From Streptomyces abikoensis (GTDB taxonomy: Bacteria > Actinomycetota > Actinomycetes > Streptomycetales > Streptomycetaceae), in assembly GCF_014648775.1 (NCBI RefSeq), contig NZ_BMRT01000008.1, positions 248,001 to 312,000 of the forward strand: a stretch of DNA of 64,000 nucleotides, written 5' to 3'. The stretch's first letter is position 1, and the number at the start of each line of letters is the position of its first letter. The translations under genes were made by a program, and so were the position numbers. Under the pieces are notes generated by a model. That model did not search any database. It saw only the letters and a program-made list of their open reading frames with translations, and was not told the origin of the DNA. Below are positions 17,078 to 25,563 of this stretch, one piece after another.

Positions 17078-17121
17078 CCTCCCACTTCGCGCCACTTTAG
17101 TCCACTCGCCCCCGCGGTCAA
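17078..17121 (-). promoter_or_regulatory. rsmH/dcw promoter overlapped by three MraZ-like 10-bp repeats
   Basis: On the minus strand TTGACC (17116-17121) and TAAAGT (17094-17099) are separated by 16 bases, a good housekeeping promoter with a start near 17087. Three consecutive 10-bp units, GAGTGGACTA, AAGTGGCGCG and AAGTGGGAGG, fill 17078-17107 from the spacer across the -10 and start site. MraZ binds TGGGN repeats spaced by five bases, the same 10-bp period. Confidence 0.65.
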
Positions 17122-17282
17122 TCAACCGGCCGGTGCGTGCGCGTCCCACCGCCCGCCCGGCGGTGGCCCCCGGCGGGACGAGGGGTTCCGGCGGGGCGGC
17201 GGGCCGGGCCCGGTGAGCGGCCGGTTACCGGGCGCTGCCCTGGTCAGGGACGGTCGCGCGTGCGCCGGAGCCGGTCAGCGGC

Positions 17283-17288
17283 TACGTT
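17283..17288 (+). promoter_or_regulatory. -10 element for a leaderless carbonic anhydrase message
   Basis: TACGTT is followed by seven bases and then the ATG at 17296, with no ribosome-binding site between, so transcription probably starts at the start codon. Confidence 0.5.
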
Positions 17289-17295
17289 CATCCCT

Positions 17296-17859
17296 ATGCC
17301 CATATCCGCGTCACAGTCCCCCACGCCCGGCACCGGACAGGACCGCACGGACTCCCCGGAACCGACCGTCACCGACCGGCTGGTACAGGCCAACGCCCAG
17401 TACGCCGCCGCGTTCACCGACCCGGGCATGGACGCCCGGCCCGTGCTGAAGGTCGCCGTGGTCGCGTGCATGGACGCCCGTCTCGACCTCCACGCCGCCC
17501 TGGGCCTGGAGCTGGGCGACTGCCACACCATCCGCAACGCGGGTGGCGTCGTCACCGACGACATCATCCGTTCCCTCACCATCAGCCAGCGTGCCCTGGG
17601 CACCCGCTCGGTCGTGCTGATCCACCACACCGGCTGCGGTCTGCTGGACCTCACCGAGGACTTCCGGCACGACATCGAGGCCGAGGTCGGCCAGCGGCCG
17701 CCGTGGGCCGTGGAGGCGTTCAAGGACCTCGACCAGGACGTCCGCCAGTCCATGCAGCGGGTGCGGACCTCCCCGTTCCTGCCCCACCGCGACGATGTGC
17801 GGGGCTTCGTCTTCGACGTCACGACCGGCCTGCTGCGCGAGATCGACCCGCGCCCCTGA
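17296..17859 (+). CDS. Beta-class carbonic anhydrase
   Basis: A 187-residue zinc enzyme interconverting CO2 and bicarbonate in the cytoplasm. The zinc ligands and the Asp-Arg dyad are C58, D60 and R62 in ACMDAR, with H111 and C114 in IHHTGCG. TIRNAGG at 78-84 is the second family signature. It is short and has no N-terminal helix extension, like actinobacterial single-domain beta enzymes. It is divergent from the dcw cluster and followed by a large hairpin, so it is probably transcribed alone. Confidence 0.92.
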   Translation: MPISASQSPTPGTGQDRTDSPEPTVTDRLVQANAQYAAAFTDPGMDARPVLKVAVVACMDARLDLHAALGLELGDCHTIRNAGGVVTDDIIRSLTISQRALGTRSVVLIHHTGCGLLDLTEDFRHDIEAEVGQRPPWAVEAFKDLDQDVRQSMQRVRTSPFLPHRDDVRGFVFDVTTGLLREIDPRP

Positions 17860-17868
17860 CCGCAAGCC

Positions 17869-17912
17869 CTGTGGACAACTGGCGCGGCACGCGCCGCACC
17901 AGTTGTCCACAG
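17869..17912. repeat. 44-bp inverted repeat whose arms are DnaA boxes
   Basis: The 14-base arms CTGTGGACAACTGG (17869-17882) and its complement (17899-17912) enclose a second 5-bp stem GCGGC/GCCGC with a four-base loop. Each arm contains TTGTCCACA, the preferred Streptomyces DnaA box, at 17903-17911 on the plus strand and 17870-17878 on the minus strand. It starts nine bases after the carbonic anhydrase stop, so it can also act as its terminator. Confidence 0.8.
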
Positions 17913-18061
17913 GCGGTGACGCCACGCCGTGCGGGCGGCCAGAATGCGTAGGGACGCCCGGCCGCCACGCGGCCCCGGGCGCCGCAGCGGGGTGGGCCGG
18001 CCACGCGCCGCCGGAGTTTCCGGCGGGCCTTCCGGCCCTGTGAAGGGCCGAGGAGGGCCGG

Positions 18062-19108
18062 GTGACGACGTATGACGAGCGAGCCAGCCACGGGGCTCCG
18101 CCCGCTCCGGCGGAGCCGGGCGGAGCGGCGGGGCCGGCCGCCGCGCTGACCGCCACCGCGGAGCGGGTGCGCCGCTCGGTGGAGAGCGTGATCGAGGGCA
18201 AGCCGGAGGTCGTGCGGCTGGCGCTGACCGTCCTGCTCGCCGAGGGGCACCTGCTGATCGAGGACGTGCCGGGCGTCGGCAAGACGATGCTCGCCAAGGC
18301 GCTGGCCCGGTCCGTCGACTGCTCGGTGCGGCGCATCCAGTTCACCCCGGACCTGCTGCCCTCCGACATCACCGGCGTGAGCGTCTACGACCAGCAGCGC
18401 CGGGACTTCGAGTTCAAGCCCGGCGCGATCTTCGCGCAGATCGTCATCGGCGACGAGATCAACCGCGCCTCGCCCAAGACCCAGTCGGCGCTGCTGGAGT
18501 CGATGGAGGAGCGCCAGGTCACCATCGACGGGCACACCTATGAGCTGCCCAGCCCCTTCATGGTCGTGGCCACGCAGAACCCGGTCGAGATGGAGGGCAC
18601 GTACCCGCTGCCCGAGGCCCAGCGCGACCGCTTCATGGCCCGGGTGTCCATCGGCTATCCGGGGCCGGAGGCCGAGCTGCGGATGCTGGCCTCGCACGGC
18701 GCCCTCTCCCCGCTGGACGATCTCCAGCCCGTCGCCCACGCACACGAGATCGGCAAGCTGATCGAGGCGGTCCGCGCGGTGCACGTCGCCGAGCCCGTCC
18801 TGCGCTACGCGGTGGACGTGGTCGGCGCCACCCGGCAGCACCCCGAGCTCAGACTCGGCGCGTCGCCGCGCGCGACGCTGCATCTGCTGCGGGCGGCCAA
18901 GGCCGCGGCGGCGCTGGCCGGGCGGGAGTTCGCCCTGCCCGACGACGTCCGGGCGCTGGCGGTGCCGGTGCTCGCCCACCGGCTGCTGCCCACGGCACAG
19001 GCCCAGCTCGGCCGGCGCACCGCCGAGCAGATCGTCGTGGACATCCTGCGGCGCACCCCGCTGCCCGACCCGTTCGGCCGGCAGCCGCCGGGCGCGCGGG
19101 GGCTGTGA
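18062..19108 (+). CDS. MoxR-type AAA+ ATPase
   Basis: A 348-residue AAA+ protein of the MoxR family, chaperone-like ATPases usually encoded with DUF58 and transglutaminase partners. The Walker A motif is VPGVGKT (69-75) and Walker B is VIGDE (128-132). FTPDLLPSDITGVSVYD and VATQNPVEMEGTYPLPEAQRDRF are sensor and family segments. The GTG start follows GAGGAGGGCCGG. It ends in a TGATG junction with the DUF58 gene, so the three genes up to 23042 form one translationally coupled operon. Confidence 0.93.
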   Translation: MTTYDERASHGAPPAPAEPGGAAGPAAALTATAERVRRSVESVIEGKPEVVRLALTVLLAEGHLLIEDVPGVGKTMLAKALARSVDCSVRRIQFTPDLLPSDITGVSVYDQQRRDFEFKPGAIFAQIVIGDEINRASPKTQSALLESMEERQVTIDGHTYELPSPFMVVATQNPVEMEGTYPLPEAQRDRFMARVSIGYPGPEAELRMLASHGALSPLDDLQPVAHAHEIGKLIEAVRAVHVAEPVLRYAVDVVGATRQHPELRLGASPRATLHLLRAAKAAAALAGREFALPDDVRALAVPVLAHRLLPTAQAQLGRRTAEQIVVDILRRTPLPDPFGRQPPGARGL

Positions 19109-20658
19109 TGCCCGCCCCGGGCGGCCCGCCCGGCGACGGGGAGGGACGCGGCGGGCTGTGGGCCGCGTTCGGCGGGCTGACCACCCGGGGCCGCTCCTTC
19201 CTGGCGGCGGGCGTCGCCGCGACGGCCTGCGCCTATGTGCTGGGCCAGGAGGACCTGCTGCGGGTGGGGCTGCTGCTGGCCGTGCTGCCCGTGGTGTGCG
19301 TGGTGGTGCTCCACCTCACCCGGCACCGGGTCACCGGCAGCCGGCGGCTCGCGCCCGCGCGCGTGCCCGCCTCCGCCGAGGCCCGGGTGAGCCTGCGCGT
19401 CGACAACGTCTCGCGGCTCCCCACCGGCCTGCTGATGCTCCAGGACCGGGTGCCCTATGTGCTGGGCCCGCGCCCGCGCTTCGTCCTGGACCGGATGGAG
19501 CCGGGCGGGCGGCGCGAGGTCTCCTACCGGGTCCGCGCCGATCTGCGCGGCCGCTACCCCCTGGGCCCGCTCCAGCTGCGGCTGACGGACCCGTTCGGGA
19601 TGTGCGAGCTGACCCGCGGTTTCAGCGCGTACGACACCCTGACCGTCGTGCCGCGCGTCGACCGGCTGCCGCCGGTGCGCCTCGGCGGCGAGGCGGCGGG
19701 CCACGGCGACGGCCGCTACCGCGTCCTCGCCCTGGCCGGGGAGGACGATGTCATTCCGCGCGGCTACCGGCACGGCGACGATCTGCGCCGGGTCCACTGG
19801 CGCTCCACCGCCCGCTACGGCGAGCTGATGGTGCGCCGCGAGGAGCGGCCCCGGCGCGCCCACTGCACGGTGCTGCTGGACACCCGGGCCGTCGCCTACG
19901 AGGGCGCCGGGCCCGGCTCGCCCTTCGAGTGGGCCGTCTCCGGGGCGGCCTCGGTGGCGTCGCACCTGATGGAGCGGGGCTTCACCGTCCGGCTGCTGAC
20001 CGACACGGGCAGCGCCCTGCCGGGCCACGACGTCTCCTCCGGCGGCTACGCGAGCTCCTCGCCGGACCCGTCCGGCGCCGCCGGGCTGATGCTGGACGCC
20101 CTCGCCGTGATCGACCACTCCGAGGGCAGCGGCCTCTCCCCCGCCCATGACGCGCTGCTCGGTGCCGGCGGCGAGGGCCTGCTGGTGGCGTTCCTCGGCG
20201 ACCTGGACGAGCCGCAGGCGGCCCTGGCCGCCCGGATGCGCCCCCGTGGCGGCACGGCGGTCGCCTTCGTCCTGCCCACGGCCACCTGGTCGGGCGCCCC
20301 CGAGGGCGACCCGGCCCACCCCGAGGCCGAGGAACGCCTGCGCGTCCTGCGCGACGCGGGCTGGACGGCCCTGCCCGTCGCTCCCGGCACGGCACTGCCC
20401 GACCTGTGGCGGCTGGCGGGGACACCGGGCAGCCCTGCGGGCGGCCCGTACGGCGCGGGCGCGTACGGCGTGCCGGGCGCCGCCCTGGCCGATGGGTACG
20501 GCGCGGGTGGGTACGGCACGGCGACGGCCCCGGGGGCGGCGGCCGACGGCACGGCGGCCGGCCCGGCGCGGGCGGGCGCGGCAGGCGGTGGGGCGACGGG
20601 CAACGGTGCCACCGCGAGCGGTGCCCCCGGCGGCAACGGGGCGGGGGGCCGGGCGTGA
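19108..20658 (+). CDS. DUF58 domain membrane protein
   Basis: About 516 residues. Two hydrophobic helices lie near the N-terminus (AAGVAATACAYVLG and VGLLLAVLPVVCVVVLHL). A beta-rich region follows, then the DUF58 domain with the hallmark YRHGDDLRRVHWRSTARYGELMVRREE, a von Willebrand A-like fold. The last 100 residues are a Gly/Ala-rich tail. DUF58 proteins pair with MoxR ATPases; the function of the pair is unknown in Streptomyces. I start at the ATG that shares one base with the moxR stop; a GTG three bases earlier (19105) is equally open. Its 3' end overlaps the next gene by four bases. Confidence 0.88.
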   Translation: MPAPGGPPGDGEGRGGLWAAFGGLTTRGRSFLAAGVAATACAYVLGQEDLLRVGLLLAVLPVVCVVVLHLTRHRVTGSRRLAPARVPASAEARVSLRVDNVSRLPTGLLMLQDRVPYVLGPRPRFVLDRMEPGGRREVSYRVRADLRGRYPLGPLQLRLTDPFGMCELTRGFSAYDTLTVVPRVDRLPPVRLGGEAAGHGDGRYRVLALAGEDDVIPRGYRHGDDLRRVHWRSTARYGELMVRREERPRRAHCTVLLDTRAVAYEGAGPGSPFEWAVSGAASVASHLMERGFTVRLLTDTGSALPGHDVSSGGYASSSPDPSGAAGLMLDALAVIDHSEGSGLSPAHDALLGAGGEGLLVAFLGDLDEPQAALAARMRPRGGTAVAFVLPTATWSGAPEGDPAHPEAEERLRVLRDAGWTALPVAPGTALPDLWRLAGTPGSPAGGPYGAGAYGVPGAALADGYGAGGYGTATAPGAAADGTAAGPARAGAAGGGATGNGATASGAPGGNGAGGRA

Positions 20659-23042
20659 GCGGGCGGTCGCGGCTGGCGGTGTGCGGGGTGCTGGCCACCC
20701 TGGGGACGGCCTGCGCGATGCTGCCGCTGGTCGAGCGGACCGTCTGGATCCTCCAGGCCGCGCTGCTGCTGTGCGTCCAGACGGCGGTCGGCGTGGCGGC
20801 CCGCCGCGTGCCGCTGGCCCGGTGGCTGACGGTCGCGGCGCAGGCCCTCGTCGTCCTGCTGCTGCTCACGCTCGTCTTCGCCCGCGAACGGGCCGTCGGC
20901 GGGATACTGCCGGGCCCCGACGCCTTCGAGGAGTTCGGCCGACTGCTGCGGCAGGGCGTGGACGACGTCGGGCGGTACGCCATCCCGGCGCCCGCGACGA
21001 CGTCCATCCGGCTGCTGCTGATCGGCGGTGTGCTGCTGGTCGGGCTGGTGGTGGACGCCCTGGCGGTCACCTTCCGCGGCGCGGCCCCGGCGGGCCTGCC
21101 CCTGCTGGCGCTCTACTCGGTCGGCGCCGGGCTGTCCAAGGGCAGCGCGGGCCGGCTGTGGTTCCTCATAGCGGCCGCCGGCTATCTGCTGCTGCTCCTG
21201 GCCGAGGGCCGGGACCGGCTCGCGCGCTGGGGCAGGGTGTTCGGCGGCGGGGCCGCCGGCGCCCCGGCCGGCGTCGCCGCCGGCCTCGCGGCGGGCGGCG
21301 GCCCGGCCCTGGCCCCGGTGCGCACCGGCCGGCGCATCGGGGCACTCGCGCTGGGGCTCGCCCTGGCGCTCCCGGTCGCGCTGCCCTCGATCGGCGGCGG
21401 GCTGCTGGCCGCGCGCGGCGCCGGCGAGGGCCCCGGCTCCGACGGCGGCACCATCTCCGCCGTCAACCCGCTGGTCTCGCTGCAGAACAGCCTCAACCAG
21501 CCGGAGAACCGGGAGCTGCTGCGCTACCGCACCTCCGCGCCGTCCGTCCAGGACCTGTACCTGCGCATCGTCGCCCTCGACCGGTTCGACGGCGCGTCAT
21601 GGCGCGCCTCCGAGCGGCGCATCACCGATGTGCCCGACCCGCTGCCCACCCCCGCCGGGCTGACCACCGGGGTCCGTACGGCCCGCATCGGGGTCTCCGT
21701 CGCGGCCTCCGACGGCTACGGCCAGAACTATCTGCCCCTGCCCTATCCGGCCGAGCGGGTGCGGGTCCCGGGCCAGTGGCGGTACGAGCCGGAGGGCCGG
21801 GCGCTGGTCGGCGACCACGGCCAGACCACGCGGGGCGTGCGCTATCAGGTGGCGGGGCTGCTCGTGGAGCCGACGGCCGCTCAGCTCGCCGCCGCGCCCG
21901 CGCCCCCGGAGCAACTGCTGCGCGAATACACGCGGGTGCCGCCCGCGATGCCCAAGGTCGTGGCGGAGACGGCCCGGAAGGTGACCGCCGGCGCGGCCGA
22001 CTCCTACCAGCAGGCGGTGAAGCTGCAGGACTGGTTCGCCGCGAGCGGGGGCTTCCGCTATGACACGGAGGTGCGTTCGGGCAGCGGCCCCGACGCCATA
22101 GCGCGCTTCCTGGAGGAGAAGCAGGGCTTCTGCGTCCACTTCTCCTTCGCCATGGCGGCCATGGCGAGGACGCTGGGCATCCCCGCGCGCGTGGCGGTCG
22201 GCTTCACCCCGGGCACCCCGCAGCCGGACGGCACGGTGTCGGTCGGCACCAAGGACGCCCACGCCTGGCCCGAGCTGTACTTCGAGGGCGCCGGGTGGAC
22301 CCGGTTCGAGCCCACGCCCAGCCGGGGCACCCCGCCCGAGTACACGGTCGCGCAGGCTCCTTCCGCCCCCGACCCGGGCGTCCCGGCCCCGGAGCCCGGC
22401 CGGAGCAGGGCGCCGCAGCCGGCGCCCTCGGCGGACGGCGGCTGCCCGCCCGAGCTGAAGAAGGTCGACGGCTGCGGCGGCGTCGTGCGGCTGGAGGCGG
22501 GCGGGTCCTCCGGCGGTACGTCGCCGCTCACCCTGGCCGTCGTGATCGTGGCAGCGCTGGCCGCGCTGCTGCTGCCCGCGCTGCCCCACCTGTGGCGGAG
22601 GCGGGCGTGCGCCCGGCGGCTCGACGGCCGGGCCGGGCCGCGCCCGCTGGCCGCCTGGCGCGAGCTGACCGACTCCGCGTGGGACTACGGCATCCCGCCG
22701 GACGATTCCCTGACCCCCAGGATGGCGGCGGCCCGCATCGTCCGGGACGCGCGGCTGGCCGGACCGCACGCGGAGGCCGTGGGGCGGCTGGCGACGGCGG
22801 TCGAGCAGACGCTGTACGCGCCGTCGCCGCCGCCCGCCGGGGCGACGGCGAGCGCCGACGTCGAGGCCGCCCGGGCGGGCCTGCGGGCCTCGGCGGGGCG
22901 CCGGGCGCGGGTGCGGGCCGTGGTGGCGCCCCGGTCGGCGGTGCGGGTGGTGTGGGCGTGCGCCGGGTTCTGGGCGGGCGTCCGGTCGGCGGCGAGGGCG
23001 CGCCTGCGGCGGCTGATCCCCCGCTCCCGCCCCTTCCCGTGA
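20655..23042 (+). CDS. TgpA-like membrane transglutaminase/protease-fold protein
   Basis: 795 residues. About six membrane helices (1-250) are followed by an extracellular transglutaminase-like domain with C493 in KQGFCVHFSFAM, H536 in KDAHAWPE and FEPTP at 551-555, where the usual Asp is Glu as in many TgpA proteins. A second membrane helix (LTLAVVIVAALAALLLPALP) and a cytoplasmic DUF4129-like tail end the protein. The family may cross-link or cleave cell-surface peptides or proteins. The GTG start overlaps the DUF58 stop by four bases. Confidence 0.88.
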   Translation: MSGRSRLAVCGVLATLGTACAMLPLVERTVWILQAALLLCVQTAVGVAARRVPLARWLTVAAQALVVLLLLTLVFARERAVGGILPGPDAFEEFGRLLRQGVDDVGRYAIPAPATTSIRLLLIGGVLLVGLVVDALAVTFRGAAPAGLPLLALYSVGAGLSKGSAGRLWFLIAAAGYLLLLLAEGRDRLARWGRVFGGGAAGAPAGVAAGLAAGGGPALAPVRTGRRIGALALGLALALPVALPSIGGGLLAARGAGEGPGSDGGTISAVNPLVSLQNSLNQPENRELLRYRTSAPSVQDLYLRIVALDRFDGASWRASERRITDVPDPLPTPAGLTTGVRTARIGVSVAASDGYGQNYLPLPYPAERVRVPGQWRYEPEGRALVGDHGQTTRGVRYQVAGLLVEPTAAQLAAAPAPPEQLLREYTRVPPAMPKVVAETARKVTAGAADSYQQAVKLQDWFAASGGFRYDTEVRSGSGPDAIARFLEEKQGFCVHFSFAMAAMARTLGIPARVAVGFTPGTPQPDGTVSVGTKDAHAWPELYFEGAGWTRFEPTPSRGTPPEYTVAQAPSAPDPGVPAPEPGRSRAPQPAPSADGGCPPELKKVDGCGGVVRLEAGGSSGGTSPLTLAVVIVAALAALLLPALPHLWRRRACARRLDGRAGPRPLAAWRELTDSAWDYGIPPDDSLTPRMAAARIVRDARLAGPHAEAVGRLATAVEQTLYAPSPPPAGATASADVEAARAGLRASAGRRARVRAVVAPRSAVRVVWACAGFWAGVRSAARARLRRLIPRSRPFP

Positions 23043-23082
23043 CCGGGGCTGGGCCGCGTGCCCCTGGCGACCCCCGCATACG

Positions 23083-23118
23083 CCCGTGGGGCCAGGACGT
23101 CCGTCCTGGCCCCACGGG
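23083..23118. terminator. Bidirectional hairpin between convergent genes
   Basis: A 16-bp perfect stem (CCCGTGGGGCCAGGAC and its complement) closes a GTCC loop. It lies between the ends of the transglutaminase gene (23042, plus) and the DUF3040 gene (23149, minus) and can serve both. Confidence 0.88.
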
Positions 23119-23148
23119 TAAGGAGCACACGTGTCAAGACAAAGCGGG

Positions 23149-23559
23149 CTAGTGCCCCTGCTCGTCCCGTCGCCGCTGCCATCGCTGCTCGATGCGGTCC
23201 ATCATGCCGCGCCGGCGGCCGACCGGCCGCCGTGCCATGCCCGGACCACCGGGCCCGCCGGGACCGCCGACGCGCCGGACGCCGGGCCTCGGCGCCTTGC
23301 GCCACCCCGTCACCGCGAGCACGGCGCAGCCCAGCATGACGAGGAAGCCCGCCACGCTGATCCAGATCCGCTGGGTGACCATTCCGGCCATGAGGAGCGC
23401 GATGCCCACCAGAAAACCCGCGACCGCCTGGTAGACCCGTCGCCGGGTGTACGTGCGCAGGCCGCTGCCCTCGAGCGCTGTGGCGAACTTGGGATCTTCG
23501 GCGTACAGCGCTCGCTCCATCTGCTCGAGCATGCGCTGCTCGTGCTCCGAGAGCGGCAC
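23149..23559 (-). CDS. DUF3040 membrane protein
   Basis: A 136-residue protein. MPLSEHEQRMLEQMERAL and the following YAEDPKFA are the DUF3040 hallmark, a cytoplasmic helix. Two membrane helices follow (VYQAVAGFLVGIALLMAGMV and IWISVAGFLVMLGCAVLAV), then a Gly/Pro/Arg-rich tail. The family is widespread in Actinobacteria and has no known function. A possible promoter on the minus strand is TTCACG (23632-23637), 16 bases, TATCCT (23610-23615). In many actinomycetes a DUF3040 gene sits near dcw genes. Confidence 0.87.
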   Translation of the reverse strand: MPLSEHEQRMLEQMERALYAEDPKFATALEGSGLRTYTRRRVYQAVAGFLVGIALLMAGMVTQRIWISVAGFLVMLGCAVLAVTGWRKAPRPGVRRVGGPGGPGGPGMARRPVGRRRGMMDRIEQRWQRRRDEQGH

Positions 23560-23817
23560 GGAGTCCTCCTACTCGTCGGTCGCGGGGGGCGACCGGGTGC
23601 GACCCTTTCAGGATAGGCAGGGAATCGCCCCCGTGAAACCCGCCCCTCTGCGCCAATTCGGCCACCGGCCCCGGTGTGGCGATCGATGCCGTCGGGACGT
23701 ACATTCCCTGCCTGCCGATCGGCCATGCCGGACGGTGTCCCCCGATCATACGGGGCGAACGAGCTGATCGGGTGGGGTCCGCCCGAGGCGGGGACGAGGC
23801 GGGGACGGGGGGTCGCG

Positions 23818-24573
23818 TCAGTCCCGCTCGGCCAGGACGTGCAGCTGCGTGGCGATGGAGTGGAAGGCCGGCAGTTCGGCCGCGGCGGCCTCCAGCCGCA
23901 GCAGCGCGTCCAGCGCGCCGGGCTCGTGGTCGACGAGCACGCCGGGCACCAAGTCGGCGAAGACGCGCACGCCGTGCACCGCGGAGACCTCAAGGCCCGC
24001 GTCGCCGACGAGGCCGGAGAGCTGCTCGGCGGAGAAGCGGCGGGTGAGCGGGTCCCCGGCGCCCCAGTGGCCGGAGGGGTCGGTGAGGGCCTGGTGGGCC
24101 TCGGTGAAGTGCCCGGCGAGGGCGCGGGCGAGCACGGCGCCGCCGAGGCCGGCGGCGAGCAGGCTGAGGGTGCCGCCGGGGCGGAGGGCCGCGACGACGT
24201 TGCGGACGCTGTCGGCGGGGTCCTCGACGTACTCCAGCACGCCGTGGCAGAGCACGACGTCGAATCCGTCGCGGTCGACGACGTCGAACAGGCCGTGGGC
24301 GTCGCCCTGGACGCCGCGCACCCGCTCGGCGACCCCGGCCTCGGCGGCCCTGCGCTCCAGCGCGAACAGCGCGTTGGGGCTGGGGTCGACGACGGTGACG
24401 TGGTGGCCGAGCCGCGCGAGGGGCACCGCGAACTTGCCGGAGCCGCCACCGGTGTCGAGGACGTCCAGGGCCTCCCGTCCGGCGGCCTTGACCCGGCGGT
24501 CGAGGGCGTCCTTGAGGACCTCCCAGACCACGGCGGTACGGAGGGACGCCCGGGGGCGCAGCGGGTCTGACAC
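23818..24573 (-). CDS. SAM-dependent methyltransferase (SmtA/UbiE-like)
   Basis: A 251-residue class I methyltransferase. Motif I is VLDTGGGSGKFAVPLA (about 38-53), and the acidic SAM-ribose residue is in VTVVDPSPNALFALERR. GDAHGLFDVVDRDGFDVVLCHGVLEYVEDP covers motifs II and III. The substrate cannot be told from sequence; C-terminal segments resemble tRNA uridine or small-molecule methyltransferases only loosely. The GTG at 24573 has GAGGAG ten bases upstream. It is divergent from the ABC/YhgE operon. Confidence 0.85.
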   Translation of the reverse strand: MSDPLRPRASLRTAVVWEVLKDALDRRVKAAGREALDVLDTGGGSGKFAVPLARLGHHVTVVDPSPNALFALERRAAEAGVAERVRGVQGDAHGLFDVVDRDGFDVVLCHGVLEYVEDPADSVRNVVAALRPGGTLSLLAAGLGGAVLARALAGHFTEAHQALTDPSGHWGAGDPLTRRFSAEQLSGLVGDAGLEVSAVHGVRVFADLVPGVLVDHEPGALDALLRLEAAAAELPAFHSIATQLHVLAERD

Positions 24574-24731
24574 GGCGGGTGACTCCTCGGCGGGTGACTG
24601 CGGGTGACTGACGTCGGGCGGCACCAGCCTAATGGGCCGGACCGCACCGCCCGGCACCTCGCGCCACGCGCCCTCCCGCATCGGTGCGAACCGGCCACGA
24701 CCTGCGCGAACTCCCGCGTTCGGGAACGGGG

Positions 24732-24780
24732 TTGACGGAGGAAGGGAGCGATCCGCATACTTTTGCACTGACCGGTCAGT
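24732..24780 (+). promoter_or_regulatory. Promoter and palindromic operator of the ABC-YhgE-TetR operon
   Basis: TTGACG (24732-24737) and CATACT (24756-24761), 18 bases apart, place the start near 24768. The perfect 14-bp palindrome ACTGACCGGTCAGT (24767-24780) covers that start, 21 bases before the first gene. The TetR protein at the end of the same operon is the obvious candidate to bind it. Confidence 0.65.
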
Positions 24781-24801
24781 CCAAGGTTGCTTGGAGGTCC
24801 T

Positions 24802-25563
24802 GTGGACGGCATCCCGCACGGAGCCGCGATCGCGGCGACGGGCCTCGGTGTCCGGGGGCCGCGCGGCTGGGCGTTCCGCGCGGTGGACGTCGACGCGCCA
24901 CCCGGTTCGCTCGTGGCCGTCGAGGGCCCCTCCGGCTCGGGCCGCACCTGTCTCCTGCTCACTCTCACCGGTCGTATGCGGCCGTCCGCCGGGCACGCCG
25001 AGATCGCGGGCCTGACCCTGCCCCGGCGGATGGCGGCCGTCCGGCGCCTGAGCGCGCTCGCGCACGTCCCGGGCGTCGCCGAGCTCGACGCCTCCCTGAC
25101 CGTCGGCGAGCACCTGCGGGAACGCGCGCTGCTCCAGCGGAGGTTCGGCGCCTCGCCCGGCGCGCTGTTCCGCACCGGGGCGGAGAAGGCGGCGCGGGAG
25201 GCGGCCCGTACCGAGGCCGCGCTCGCGGCCGCCGGGCTGGAGGTGTCCGCGCTGCCCAAGGGCGCCGGCACGGCCGTACGGGATCTGGGGCGGCTGGAGG
25301 CGCTGCGGCTGTCGCTGGCCCTCGCGCTCGTCGGCTCGCCCCGGCTTATCGCGGTGGACGACACCGACCTCAAGCTCACAGCGGCCGAACGCGAGCAGGC
25401 GTGGGCGCTGCTGCGCGCCCTCGCCGGGGCCGGTACGACCGTGCTCGCGGTGTGCGCGGAGGCGCCGCCACCGGGCGACGCGCTGGTCGTCCGCACCGAC
25501 CGGACCATGTCACAGGCCCCGAAGGGAGCGGCGGATGCGCTCGCCGAAATTGGCCGTCCTTGA
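24802..25563 (+). CDS. Degenerate ABC-type ATPase subunit
   Basis: A 253-residue ABC ATPase-like protein paired with the YhgE/Pip membrane protein. Key residues are changed. The Walker A lysine is arginine (GPSGSGRT, R48). The LSGGQ signature is replaced by DLGRLEALRL (161-170). Walker B reads LIAVDD, with Asp in place of the catalytic Glu (182-187), and no switch His is found after it (VCAE, 217-220). It may bind nucleotide without normal turnover. The GTG at 24802 follows TTGGAGG at good spacing. The 3' end overlaps the next gene by 29 bases. Confidence 0.8.
   Translation: MDGIPHGAAIAATGLGVRGPRGWAFRAVDVDAPPGSLVAVEGPSGSGRTCLLLTLTGRMRPSAGHAEIAGLTLPRRMAAVRRLSALAHVPGVAELDASLTVGEHLRERALLQRRFGASPGALFRTGAEKAAREAARTEAALAAAGLEVSALPKGAGTAVRDLGRLEALRLSLALALVGSPRLIAVDDTDLKLTAAEREQAWALLRALAGAGTTVLAVCAEAPPPGDALVVRTDRTMSQAPKGAADALAEIGRP

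Larger units (their letters stand above)
16886..17295. other. 410-base divergent intergenic region, rsmH / carbonic anhydrase
   Basis: No gene is supported here. It holds the rsmH promoter and MraZ-like repeats, a 12-bp tandem duplication and, at the right end, the carbonic anhydrase -10 element. The rest is GC-rich leader sequence, giving rsmH an untranslated leader of about 200 bases. Confidence 0.7.

Noticed and set aside
16882..17121. 79-codon frame ending in an ATGA overlap with rsmH
   Set aside because: It would start with TTG inside the -35 element of the rsmH promoter, has no ribosome-binding site and low-complexity composition.
17869..17912. DnaA boxes as a replication origin
   Set aside because: Only two boxes, no AT-rich unwinding stretch and no dnaA/dnaN genes.
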